The position numbers and the translations under genes were made by a program. Below are positions 1 to 7,599 of a stretch of 28,897 nucleotides of DNA, piece after piece. The notes under the pieces are model-generated. The model saw only the letters and a list, made by a program, of their open reading frames with translations, was not told where the DNA came from and did not search any database. The first letter of the stretch is position 1, and every line of letters starts with the position of its first letter. This DNA is from a virus: positions 1 through 28,897 of the IMG/VR virus record IMGVR_UViG_3300013103_000043, one strand, 5' to 3'.

Positions 1-1305
1 GCTCCAGGTACAGGAAAGACAACTTCTGTTATTAAGATGATGAACAATAATCCAAACAAAAAATTTATTTATATTTCGCCTAATTTGACAGAGGCTGAAA
101 GAATAGTAAACAGTTGTCCAAAACTTAATTTTAAAGAACCGAGTGATAAAAATAAAACAATTTCTAAATCAGAGAATTTATTATCATTAATTGGAAAATA
201 TGAAAATATATCTTCTACACATTCTCTATTTGAAAAACTTACCGATGAAACCTTGGATGCCCTGAGTAAAAGAAATTATACTTTTATAATGGATGAGACG
301 TTTTCTGTTTTAGAAAAATTTAAGATGTTTCCATCTATAAATGCAGAGTCGGGTCAATACCTAACACAACTTATAAAATCCAACATGGACTCTTTGTTAG
401 AATACAGTATTGTGAAAGTAGATAAAACCTTTAAAGTTATATGGACAACAGATAAAGCCTTTGACGGATATAGAAATGTAAAAGATTATTGTGATAGAGG
501 TCTTCTTTATTATATGGGTAGGGGTGCATTAATGTGGAGTTATCCTGCCAGATTTTTTAATAAAGATATTTTTGAGGAAATTTTTATTCTCACTTACCAG
601 TTTGATATGCTGGTAATGAAATCATATTTTAGCTATCATGCCATAGATTATAATAAATATTTCACAAGATTACAAAGTTCTAGTAGTATTTTGAAAACAG
701 GCAATGATTGCTTTGGTGTTTCCTCTATATACAAAACACAGGACGCATCCCATGACCTACCTTTTGTTTCTAAATTAAAGAAAAACATAAAAATAGTAGA
801 ATATCCAGCGATGAATGCTATCGGTAATGAATATTATGCTCTGAGTCATTCTTGGTATAAGTATGCGAATCAACAACAGTCTCGCGACATCTCTTCCAAG
901 ATGACAAATTTTTTTACAAATTATTCGGATGCTCTAAAACATGAGCGCATGTGGACAGTATTTAAACAGTTTTCATATAAAATACAAGGAAAGTATCTTA
1001 GAAAAAATAAAGATACTTTAATAGAATTGAATGTTAGAGCAACTAATAATTTTAGACACAAGCGAGCCTTAGTCTATCCTGTAAATAGATTTTACCATCC
1101 ATCTACTAAGACTTTTTTTTCAGCTCGTAAAGTAGGGCTTAAAGATGATGACCTTGCTCTCAGTGAGATGCTCCAATGGTTGATGCGTTCAAGGTTAAGA
1201 GAAGGTAAAAGTATTGATTTGTTTATACCTTCTCGAAGACAGCGGAACATCTTAAAGGCATACTTAAACAATGAAGAATATGATAAAGACAAGTCTTATG
1301 ATTAA
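1..1305 (+). CDS. P-loop ATPase, helicase-like (5' end cut off)
   Basis: The reading frame is open from the first base, so the gene starts upstream; 434 residues are visible. The first codons encode a Walker A motif, APGTGKTT. A helicase-style segment follows (KFIYISPN, then EAERIV), and a Walker B/DExx-like motif, FIMDE, lies near residues 93-97. The C-terminal part is Lys/Arg rich with an SRRQRN stretch that could hold an arginine finger. Together these point to a superfamily 1/2-type helicase or related DNA-dependent ATPase acting in phage replication. The exact family is not recognised, because the N-terminal domain is missing and the middle shows no other clear motif. It is the first of a tight run of genes leading to the RNA polymerase, separated from the next gene by 14 nt holding an AAGGAG ribosome site. 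Confidence 0.7.
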   Translation, partial: APGTGKTTSVIKMMNNNPNKKFIYISPNLTEAERIVNSCPKLNFKEPSDKNKTISKSENLLSLIGKYENISSTHSLFEKLTDETLDALSKRNYTFIMDETFSVLEKFKMFPSINAESGQYLTQLIKSNMDSLLEYSIVKVDKTFKVIWTTDKAFDGYRNVKDYCDRGLLYYMGRGALMWSYPARFFNKDIFEEIFILTYQFDMLVMKSYFSYHAIDYNKYFTRLQSSSSILKTGNDCFGVSSIYKTQDASHDLPFVSKLKKNIKIVEYPAMNAIGNEYYALSHSWYKYANQQQSRDISSKMTNFFTNYSDALKHERMWTVFKQFSYKIQGKYLRKNKDTLIELNVRATNNFRHKRALVYPVNRFYHPSTKTFFSARKVGLKDDDLALSEMLQWLMRSRLREGKSIDLFIPSRRQRNILKAYLNNEEYDKDKSYD

Positions 1306-1319
1306 AAAAGGAGATTGAC

Positions 1320-1544
1320 ATGGGAAGAAAGAGAACAAGAGTTTTACATAATATCCATATGCCAGTAAACGGAGATTTTGGAACAGAGAGTTATTGTTTC
1401 GTAATGTATACGACAGGTTATGAAGACATTATGAAACGGTGCATTTCTCGTGGTTCTGCAAATCACGATATTTATCCTTTTTACATGGCTGCTGAACTTG
1501 AGGTAAAAAAAAGAATAAACAAGGAGAATTTATCAAATGCGTGA
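1320..1544 (+). CDS. Hypothetical protein, 74 aa
   Basis: A small basic protein starts at an ATG preceded by AAAAAAGGAG with good spacing, so it is very likely translated. It has aromatic-rich segments (SYCFVMYTTGYED) and ends in a Lys/Glu-rich tail (EVKKRINKENL). There is no signal peptide, membrane segment or recognised motif. Its last 8 nt overlap the next gene, whose ribosome site lies inside this one, suggesting coupled translation. It sits between a helicase-like ATPase and the phage RNA polymerase, in what looks like the replication/transcription operon. Function unknown. Confidence 0.65.
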   Translation: MGRKRTRVLHNIHMPVNGDFGTESYCFVMYTTGYEDIMKRCISRGSANHDIYPFYMAAELEVKKRINKENLSNA

Positions 1545-1890
1545 TTTCTATTACGTTGAATTTAATTATGATGGGTTAAATCAAACCCGACTTGGGAGAG
1601 TTTATGATGCGTTCGTTATTTTTGGAAGTGGAGTAAAAGGAATTACCAAAGATATGATGAAAGACCTATCTTTCCCTGACTTAAAAATAACGATGTGTGA
1701 AAAGTATGATGATGTATTAAAAAATATAAAGACAAATAGAAATAAGGATGACGGAAGTTTGTCTCAGGAGTTTTTAGACATCCTTGATAGGCAAGAAATT
1801 GTACGAGTTGATTGGGAATTCAATGTTTCACCTTGGGAAATACCTCCCCTTTGGCAATGGGAAGCGGATAAAAACGGAGACCCATATTAA
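1537..1890 (+). CDS. Hypothetical protein, 117 aa
   Basis: The start ATG overlaps the end of the preceding gene by 8 nt and has an AAGGAG site 11 nt upstream, so translation is probably coupled. The protein has a Tyr/Phe-rich N-terminus (MRDFYYVEFNYDG), a central Lys/Asp-rich part and a Trp/Pro-rich C-terminus (SPWEIPPLWQWEADK). No transmembrane segment, zinc site or nucleotide-binding motif is visible. It is a small soluble phage protein in the early/middle gene cluster and I do not recognise the family. Confidence 0.65.
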   Translation: MRDFYYVEFNYDGLNQTRLGRVYDAFVIFGSGVKGITKDMMKDLSFPDLKITMCEKYDDVLKNIKTNRNKDDGSLSQEFLDILDRQEIVRVDWEFNVSPWEIPPLWQWEADKNGDPY

Positions 1891-1927
1891 AAAAAACCTA
1901 AACCACAATTAAACAAGGAGATATACA

Positions 1928-2296
1928 ATGTCTAAAGATACTTATACGGATACAGAACTACTTGATTTTTTAGAAGAGAAATTAGCAGAAACTGGTTTTG
2001 GGGTTAATTTCTCATATGATGTGTTGGGATTGCAAATGTTTTCATCTAAGGACATGAATGCAAAACCAGATGTGCGTTCTGCAATTTTGGAACTCATGAA
2101 ACAATTCAATTCTTATTTAGAAATACAAAAAGAATATTTGGTTTATTTTCTCAAAGAAACTCTTACCGAAACAGAAAACAGAAAAATGGAGTTTGTATCT
2201 ATTCTGGCTCAAGATGAAGAAGACCTTTATAAAAAAGCAAAAGAAGACTATAACATGGATAAAAAAGACATTATTAAAATTGTCAAATTTCTATAA
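1928..2296 (+). CDS. Hypothetical protein, 122 aa
   Basis: The start is set by AAGGAGATATACA-ATG, a strong ribosome site with ideal spacing. The protein is acidic and mostly helical, with repeated Glu/Lys runs in the second half (KETLTETENRK, EDLYKKAKED). No catalytic or binding motif is seen. The 37-nt gap before it is A-rich and holds only the ribosome site. It lies 8 nt upstream of the RNA polymerase start, so it is almost certainly co-transcribed with it. A helical partner or regulator of the polymerase is possible, but that is only an inference from position. Confidence 0.65.
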   Translation: MSKDTYTDTELLDFLEEKLAETGFGVNFSYDVLGLQMFSSKDMNAKPDVRSAILELMKQFNSYLEIQKEYLVYFLKETLTETENRKMEFVSILAQDEEDLYKKAKEDYNMDKKDIIKIVKFL

Positions 2297-2304
2297 GGAG
2301 TTCT

Positions 2305-3930
2305 ATGACAACAAAACCAAAGAAACTTCAATCTTATGAGATATTGAAGTTCTCATCTACATTTCTAAAGAGGAATGAATGGGTTGTAAATATCAGCCTA
2401 AACAGTGGGAGGTTAAATCGGCAGGTCGTGAGTTTGGCGGAAAACGAATTCTTTTATCAATTGAGTAGATTGAAAGAGTCTGTGGTAAATTGGGATATTG
2501 TTGATGCCTTGATTTTAGAAAAACGGGAGTTGACAAAAAAGAAAAATTCCAATGTAAATCGAAACAGAATCAGAAAGTTAGATTGTGAATTAGATTCCAT
2601 AATATTTATCCCCGAAATAGTATCTATAGAATTTGATAGCAAGTCGCACTATAAGACTCTGCAAAATAGAAAGTTGGTAGTAAATGACAAGGAATTTGTA
2701 AGATTTTTAGCTGGTGCAGGAAATATACGAAGTTCAACCGTATTCTTTATTGAGAAGTCTTACTTTACCCCACTAACAGATGTTTTGGATAATGGTCGAG
2801 ATAAGAACACAAAGCTGAATCCTGCGAAATTAAATGCTTATTTCGGATTGTACGCGTCTAGCGGATTTAGAGTGGCTTACCCAAGATTTGCTGTAATTCC
2901 AGACTATGAATTTGAAAAAATAGCAACTGTAGATTTTATAGACGATGATAATGACATAAAAGAAATTGAGAGAACCTTGACCTTGAATGCTTTTGATGGG
3001 CAGGGATTAATATCTCCAAAATTTGCCAAAATATGGGCAGATGGATTAGGATTAGAATACACCCCGTCTAACTTTATAATTCGGTCATCTTTTATAAAGG
3101 GCTTAGTTGTAGTTTTTGACTATAAGAAATTTGCGAAAAGTATCGGTGTGGAAGTTGGAGTTGACTTATGGGGAAATAGATTTCCAATAGATGACACGGA
3201 TATTGTTTTATCTGAATCTCAATTTAAATTATGGGACTCATATCTATCATTGGACGACTATATTTATAATAGTGAGAAAAATGACATACCGTTTAGGGTT
3301 ACTCGATATTCACCTAAACAATTAAATCGAAGTAGTTCAACAAATTATATGTTTTTGCAAGTATTAGATTTGGCGGAAAAAGACATTAAATCCTTGTCAG
3401 AACCAACCTTGGATTTTTTTAGAGATGTCAGAAATTTGGATGAACGTAAAACATCTTTGTTTTTATCTGGAAGCAGTTTTTTTGATGATGATTTTGGGGC
3501 GGAAAAATTTTGTGATTTAGGTATTGTGTCAAAGTCCATCCTAGTATATCCCAAATTGCTTGGAGAGAGATATATATCTTCCAGAATTTCAAATGTTATA
3601 AAGAAAAAAGAACAGATGGCAAAATTAGGAAAATTAATTGTAGAGGGGCAATATCAAATAATGGTCTCTGACCCTTACGGACAAGCCCAATGGCTATGCG
3701 GAATGTCCCCAAGAGGATTGTTGAAAGAAGGAGAACATTATTCTAAATGGTGGTATGATAAAGGAGAGAGAGTTCTTGCTGCTGCCAGAAGCCCTCTAAC
3801 TCATAATAGCGAAATGGTTAAATCTAAAATAACAGAAACAAGACAAATGGTTGAATGGTATAAATATTTAGGAAATGTATATATAATGCCTATAAATTCA
3901 TTAGATACATTATACATGGCAGATTCGGAT
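2305..3930 (+). CDS. yonO-like: Single-subunit RNA polymerase, QDE-1/YonO type: exon 1
   Basis: Exon 1 encodes residues 1-542 of a polymerase of about 895 aa, joined to an exon at 5061-6122. The start ATG follows TAAGGAG. Near the end are GMSPRGLLKEG and AARSPLTHNSEM (residues 492-504), the latter matching the Arg-x-Pro segment before the metal-binding loop of two-barrel cellular RdRPs and their phage relatives. The exon ends MADSD, and the next bases are an in-frame TAA. Read alone it would lack the catalytic Asp triad. Joined across the intron it reads D542-Y-D-G-D546, the DxDGD loop that binds the catalytic magnesium. YonO of SPbeta is a DNA-dependent RNA polymerase of this class reported to transcribe late genes; the same role is inferred here. 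The N-terminal half has no motif I recognise. Confidence 0.85.
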
Positions 3931-5060
3931 TAAAACGTAGTCCCTTTAGACCGCGAGGTCTATCGAAGAAGGTGGTGAAGGGCAAAATGCCCGTGTATCT
4001 CAAACCAAGTATTTGGGAATCATAGGAAATGATGATTTGTTGAGATGCTAACGAGGAAAGCTAAAGAGAATTTTTAATTATAAAATGATTAAAAAAGAAG
4101 AAAGAAGATATTATGTTTATGAATGGTTCAATGTTGACAGCGGCGAAGTTTTTTATGTCGGCAAAGGAACTCGGTTGAGGTATAGACAATTAGGAAATAG
4201 AAATAAGTTTTTTTTAAGATACCACAACAAATATAGTTGTGATGTGCGAATTATCTCTAATAAAATGGGCAATGATGAAGCTCTGATTCTGGAACATGAA
4301 GTAATCATGGAATATAGAAAAACAGGGCAATGTCAAACAAACATTACCGATGGAGGTGAAAATCCCCCAGTAATGAGTGGCGAGAAAAATGGTATGTTTG
4401 GAAAACACCATAGTCAAGACACGAGAGATAAGATTAGTCGCATCCATACATTATCTGGTCGATTTAAGGGAGCTGGCAATAGTCAATTTGGTGTTTCTCC
4501 GAAAGACAGAATGGATGAAGAAACCTATAAAACATGGAGAGCTAAACAAAAAGCGAGAAAGTTTGGAAAAACAAACCCAAATTATGGGAATAAAAAACTT
4601 TCAATGTTCTATAGGGACAATCCAGATGTGTCAAAAGAAAAGAATAGTAGGGCAGGCATAAAAAATGGAAGAGCCATCCCAGTAGCAATGTCAAATGATA
4701 ACGGATTTTATAAGGAGTTTGATTACATGATTTTATGTGCAGAATATCTTGTAGAAAAAAAGATAATAGAAACAAGAGCAAAGAATCTTTCAGGCATTGC
4801 TACCAGAATTTCTTCAGCCGCGAAGAATGGTAGCGAATATGCAAACCATGATTTTAATTTCATAAACAAATAACTAAAATTCTCAATGCCAATCTCGTGC
4901 CAAGGCTTGGCTATAAAATGCCTCGCAAGGTCTAGAGACTATTCCGCAAGGAAGTAGGAGAGATGTGAAATACCTCTCTCCGAAGTGCCACCAATCTGTT
5001 TTTTTACAGATTATGAAATAGTCCAACTACAATTTTAAAGGTGAAAGCCGTTTGTAGTAG
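3931..5060 (+). ncRNA. Group I intron interrupting the polymerase DxDGD motif
   Basis: This 1130-nt self-splicing intron carries a homing endonuclease gene. Core signals: P2-like AGACC-GCGA-GGTCT (3948-3961, GNRA loop); ACGAG (4051) pairing with CTCGT (4894); GAGAATTTT (4066-4074) pairing with AAAATTCTC (4876-4884) around the ORF; P7 GACTAT (4937-4942) with ATAGTC (5018-5023) in typical R and S box contexts; a P8-like GGAGAG/CTCTCC stem between them; P9 ACTAC (5026-5030) with GTAGT (5054-5058). Splice sites: exon GGAU (3927-3930) pairs with guide GUCC (3940-3943), giving the standard U-G at the 5' site. The intron ends in G5060, and CGUA (3936-3939) pairs with UACG at the exon 2 start (5061-5064) as P10. 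Splicing restores the frame. Confidence 0.93.
4085..4873 (+). CDS. Intron-encoded GIY-YIG homing endonuclease with NUMOD3 repeats
   Basis: A 262-aa protein encoded inside the group I intron. Residues 9-28 form the GIY-YIG motif as YYVYEW then VFYVGKG. Glu70/Glu72 lie in the helix after it, and NITDGGENPP (residues 86-95) is the conserved segment closing this nuclease domain. Next come NUMOD3-type DNA-binding repeats: GMFGKHHSQDTRDKIS (103-118), NSQFG (132-136) and NPNYGNK (164-170). A C-terminal NUMOD1-like helical domain follows (about 193-262). The enzyme is expected to cut intronless copies of the polymerase gene at the codons of the active-site loop and so spread the intron. The start has no clear Shine-Dalgarno and lies just behind a stem arm of the intron core, so translation may depend on RNA folding. 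It has the same strand as its host gene. Confidence 0.9.
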   Translation: MIKKEERRYYVYEWFNVDSGEVFYVGKGTRLRYRQLGNRNKFFLRYHNKYSCDVRIISNKMGNDEALILEHEVIMEYRKTGQCQTNITDGGENPPVMSGEKNGMFGKHHSQDTRDKISRIHTLSGRFKGAGNSQFGVSPKDRMDEETYKTWRAKQKARKFGKTNPNYGNKKLSMFYRDNPDVSKEKNSRAGIKNGRAIPVAMSNDNGFYKEFDYMILCAEYLVEKKIIETRAKNLSGIATRISSAAKNGSEYANHDFNFINK

Positions 5061-6122
5061 TACGATGGTGATATTTGTCTATTGACAAATCAAAAAGAAC
5101 TAATAAATAGAAGAATAAGTGGAAACCCTATTAGCTATAATGGCGGAAAAGCAAAAAAAGAAATTGTCACAAAAGAATTGATAGCTAACGCGGATTATAA
5201 TGGGCTTGGGACTAGGATAGGTTTTATTACGAATATCTCTAGCACGTTACACTCCCTTTTGTATAGATTTCCAAAAAATTCAGATGAAAGAATTGAGATA
5301 GATAAGAGGTTGAAGATTTGTAGAATGTTGCAGGGGGTAGAGATTGATGGGGCTAAACTGGGGGGAGTAAAGAAGAAAGTTCCACCATCTTGGACAAAGT
5401 ATTCAAAAGAGTTATCGAACGTAGAAAAAAATATATTAGCAGACAAAAGACCATTGTTTATGCGACATCTATATCCGCAGTATGATAAAAAATATAAGAA
5501 CCACATATATAATTATAACAATCATTGTTTTTCCCATTGGGGAATGTCTTTCAATTCTTTGGAACTGAAAGAAAAGAAAACTAAAAAACAGAAAAAAACA
5601 ATTGAGAATTATTATAGGTATTCGGATTTTATCTTTACTCCATCCCCTATGAATGTTTTGTCTATACATATTGAAAATGAGTTGGATAGAATTTATGATA
5701 ATACAAAAAAGAAAAAAATAGATTTTGATTATAAACAGCTCCTTTCCAATTTTCAATATATTCCAGATGAAGACAAAATAGTTGAAATGAAAAAACTTGT
5801 TGCGAAATTTCTATCGGCAAAAAAGGCTTGGAGAAGGACTATAAACAAGAGTTTGAAAAAAGATATTTATTACATTCTTTCTCAGGCAAAAAAAGATGCC
5901 CTTCAGGTAACAAGTGATGGGGAAGAATTGGGAAATCTTATTGTTTGGTTGATGAAGGATTCTTCTCGATATGATTCTTTTGGATGGACGGTTCTTGGCG
6001 ACTTTATTGTAGAAAATCTCTTGCTGAGACATGGGAGAACAGTCGATATTTTAGTTAAGGATTTTTATGGAGAAGAAGAATTTTTGTTTGAAACTTATTC
6101 TAACAAAAAAATAACTCTGTAG
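5061..6122 (+). CDS. yonO-like: Single-subunit RNA polymerase, QDE-1/YonO type: exon 2
   Basis: Exon 2 opens TAC GAT GGT GAT, completing the catalytic loop as D-Y-D-G-D with the last Asp of exon 1. It adds 353 residues, for about 895 in total, close to the length I recall for SPbeta YonO. About 90 residues on is LQGVEIDGAKLGG (residues 632-644 of the joined protein). This corresponds to the conserved AVD-x-PKTG-like segment of eukaryotic RdRPs and supports the family call independently of the Asp motif. A later TTG within exon 2 (5082) could be mistaken for the gene start, but no ribosome site precedes it and it lacks the metal-binding residues. The rest is Lys-rich, as expected for a nucleic-acid enzyme. 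The stop is followed within a few bases by AGGAGG for the next gene. Confidence 0.87.
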   Translation, partial: YDGDICLLTNQKELINRRISGNPISYNGGKAKKEIVTKELIANADYNGLGTRIGFITNISSTLHSLLYRFPKNSDERIEIDKRLKICRMLQGVEIDGAKLGGVKKKVPPSWTKYSKELSNVEKNILADKRPLFMRHLYPQYDKKYKNHIYNYNNHCFSHWGMSFNSLELKEKKTKKQKKTIENYYRYSDFIFTPSPMNVLSIHIENELDRIYDNTKKKKIDFDYKQLLSNFQYIPDEDKIVEMKKLVAKFLSAKKAWRRTINKSLKKDIYYILSQAKKDALQVTSDGEELGNLIVWLMKDSSRYDSFGWTVLGDFIVENLLLRHGRTVDILVKDFYGEEEFLFETYSNKKITL

Positions 6123-6134
6123 GAGGCAAGTGTT

Positions 6135-6908
6135 TTGAAAAAAATTTATGACGAAACAGTTCTCTTGAATAGCGTTTTGAAAAATGGCTTTCTTACAGGA
6201 ACTCCAGATTTTCAAGAACTTTTAGTTCTTGCGAAAAATTTTAGAGGTAGGTATGGATATGGTTTCACAAATATATGTAAGGAACTGTCTAATTTTTGTA
6301 GTGGCGAAATAGATGGATATTTAGATGAATTTTATTTTGAAACATTTCGCTCCGTAGCGAGAATTTCCATAAAAACACCTGAACTCAGAACGCCAAGCTA
6401 CCCTATAGAATTTACAAGGACGGAACTAGATAAGATTAGAAGAATAAAAAATTTCAAATATCAAAAAGTAATATTTTCTGCGTTGTCTCTTGGTAAAGCA
6501 TTTGGAAATAAAAAAATAATCTCGTCAAATCCGAAAGACATTTCTTTTATCTTAAAAATTTCTCAGACAAGAATATCCAAAGTTGAATTTAGAGATAAGG
6601 TAACACCCATTGCAAAACAACATGGGATATTCGAGCATAGGTTTTCTAAAAACGGAAATGGATTTTATATTTCTATCTTAAAAGAAGAAGATGAATCTAT
6701 CCAAAGAGAGTTATTTTTTGATGATTTAACAAATGCTGGAGTTGAATATAAAAATTATATAGGGTGTGATTTGGGATGGTGCGAAAACTGTGAAACAGAA
6801 ATTTGTAAACAATCCAATAGGCATGGGATGTGTTCAAAGTGTGCATATGAAAGTGGAAAAGATAATAATCGCAAAAGAGTTTCTAAGCATAGAGATGGGT
6901 GGCAGTAG
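6135..6908 (+). CDS. Putative winged-helix-like, zinc-binding protein, TTG start
   Basis: A 257-aa protein starting at TTG, placed by AGGAGG at 6121-6126 with 8-nt spacing. No ATG fits as well. The first 100 residues show no known motif. Residues about 110-175 (KYQKVIFSALSLGKAF, then ISSNPKDISFILKI, then KVTPIAKQHGIFEHR) look like a helical, winged-helix-type DNA-binding unit. The C-terminus has a Cys cluster, CENC-(x)4-C-(x)5-HGMCSKC, able to bind at least one zinc, followed by a basic tail. It lies directly between the phage RNA polymerase and the HU-like protein. This suggests, by context only, a transcription factor or accessory subunit for that polymerase. The family is not recognised and the fold is a judgement by eye. 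Confidence 0.6.
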   Translation: MKKIYDETVLLNSVLKNGFLTGTPDFQELLVLAKNFRGRYGYGFTNICKELSNFCSGEIDGYLDEFYFETFRSVARISIKTPELRTPSYPIEFTRTELDKIRRIKNFKYQKVIFSALSLGKAFGNKKIISSNPKDISFILKISQTRISKVEFRDKVTPIAKQHGIFEHRFSKNGNGFYISILKEEDESIQRELFFDDLTNAGVEYKNYIGCDLGWCENCETEICKQSNRHGMCSKCAYESGKDNNRKRVSKHRDGWQ

Positions 6909-6950
6909 CCTGTAATGGTTTAGGCGTATAGTTTCTATATAGATAGAGAG

Positions 6951-6967
6951 TTGTGCATTTCGCACAA
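6951..6967 (+). promoter_or_regulatory. Hairpin upstream of the HU-like gene
   Basis: TTGTGC-(ATTTC)-GCACAA forms a perfect 6-bp hairpin ending 13 nt before the ATG of the HU-like gene and abutting its AAAGGAAA ribosome site. Just upstream is the 10-nt palindrome TCTATATAGA (6934-6943). There is no T-run, so it is not a classical terminator. A role in mRNA stability or start-site accessibility is possible. Confidence 0.4.
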
Positions 6968-6980
6968 AAGGAAATAAATA

Positions 6981-7295
6981 ATGAAAAAATTAACAAATAA
7001 TAAAGAACTGGTGAACATTCTGTCTGAAATGTGTGGTTATAATAAAGGGGATACTAAAATCTTTCTAAAGAATTGGAAATTGTTAATGGCGACACAAATG
7101 TACAATGGAACAGAAATGAATGTATCGGGACTTCCAAAACTATCCTTTACACTAAAAACAGGAACAGGAACTCCAATTCCTGGAGGTGGCAGAAGTGATA
7201 AAGAATGGGAGACATTAGTTCCTACTCTCTCGGTTCCGCCAGCTTGGAAGGCTCTTGCAAAAGAAGGGTTTGAAAATAGACGGGATAATGGGTAA
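6981..7295 (+). CDS. HU/IHF-like DNA-binding protein
   Basis: A 104-aa protein with the HU layout: an N-terminal helical part resembling the HU start (KELVNILSEMCGYNKGDTK), a turn into the beta arm (GLPKLSFTLKTGTGTPIP) and a C-terminal segment TLSVPPAWKALAKEG that mirrors the VPAFKPGKALK end of HU. It should bind and bend DNA as a dimer, perhaps in phage chromatin or at late promoters. It is slightly longer than host HU (about 90 aa) and has an extra Gly-rich stretch in the arm (PGGGRSDKEW). From memory, SPbeta encodes an HU-related protein, YonN, next to its YonO polymerase, and the same arrangement here supports both calls. A Shine-Dalgarno AAAGGAAA precedes the ATG. A tRNA gene follows. 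Confidence 0.75.
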   Translation: MKKLTNNKELVNILSEMCGYNKGDTKIFLKNWKLLMATQMYNGTEMNVSGLPKLSFTLKTGTGTPIPGGGRSDKEWETLVPTLSVPPAWKALAKEGFENRRDNG

Positions 7296-7364
7296 TAAGA
7301 TAAAGTAAAATTATATAAGTAAAGATATTTTTATTTATATTAATTCTCAGATGGGGAAATTAGA

Positions 7365-7434
7365 CTCTGGATAGGCGGTAAATAAATTTAAAATAATTTA
7401 TATTATTTTTAGGGGGAAATCCCGCTGTCCAGAG
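7365..7434 (+). ncRNA. Structured non-coding stretch, long imperfect hairpin
   Basis: In the 304-nt gap after the HU-like gene, CTCTGGATAG-(G)-CGG (7365-7378) pairs with CCGCTGTCCAGAG (7422-7434) with one wobble and one bulged G. It encloses about 43 nt that are AT-rich and hold an inner AAATAAT/ATTATTT stem. GGGGG just before CCC offers a competing small hairpin. No open frame uses this sequence. It lies directly upstream of the tRNA gene and could be a phage small RNA, a processing signal or the leader of the tRNA transcript. Confidence 0.4.
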
Positions 7435-7449
7435 GGATAAAGTAAATAT

Positions 7450-7524
7450 ATGGGATTAGCTCAGTCTGGTCAGAGTACTCGCTTTGGACGCGAGGAGTCG
7501 TTGATTCAAATTCAACATCCCATA
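7450..7524 (+). tRNA. tRNA-Pro (anticodon TGG)
   Basis: A complete cloverleaf can be drawn. The acceptor is ATGGGAT with ATCCCAT (7 bp) and discriminator A. The D stem is GCTC with GAGT around a loop with the TGG core. The anticodon stem is CTCGC/GCGAG with loop TTTGGAC, giving anticodon UGG. The variable loop is 5 nt. The T arm is GTTGA-TTCAAAT-TCAAC. CCA is not encoded. Position 37 is A, while bacterial proline tRNAs normally have G37. The gene sits alone between the HU-like gene and the virion genes and is followed by a terminator-like hairpin. Confidence 0.92.
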
Positions 7525-7539
7525 CTAATTATAAAAAAT

Positions 7540-7570
7540 AAATCCTTATCCTAACAGGTGTGGATTTTTT
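7540..7570 (+). terminator. Rho-independent terminator after tRNA-Pro
   Basis: AAATCC pairs with GGATTT, enclosing CCT-AAC-AGG, and the stem runs directly into a T-run (7564-7570). It lies 16 nt behind the tRNA and before the next ribosome site. This would end the polymerase-HU-tRNA transcript, so the virion genes that follow probably have their own promoter or depend on read-through. Confidence 0.65.
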
Positions 7571-7599
7571 GGTTTAAGTACTAAGGAGGATTTATAGAT

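Noticed and set aside
3931-3933. In-frame TAA read as a nonsense mutation or frameshift breaking the polymerase gene
   Set aside because: Group I core pairings, a GIY-YIG ORF and precise restoration of D-Y-D-G-D across 3930/5061 explain it as an intron boundary.
4377-4661. Overlapping frame in the endonuclease gene (94 aa)
   Set aside because: No ribosome site and no motif; the main frame has GIY-YIG and NUMOD3 signatures.
5061-5067. Alternative 3' splice site after 5066, giving DSDGD
   Set aside because: It would keep the frame but the intron would end in T rather than G, and P10 pairing with 3936-3939 would be lost. Splicing after G5060 meets all rules.
5082-6122. Exon 2 as an independent gene from the TTG at 5082
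   Set aside because: No ribosome site precedes it, and it would lack the metal-binding residues that the upstream codons supply.
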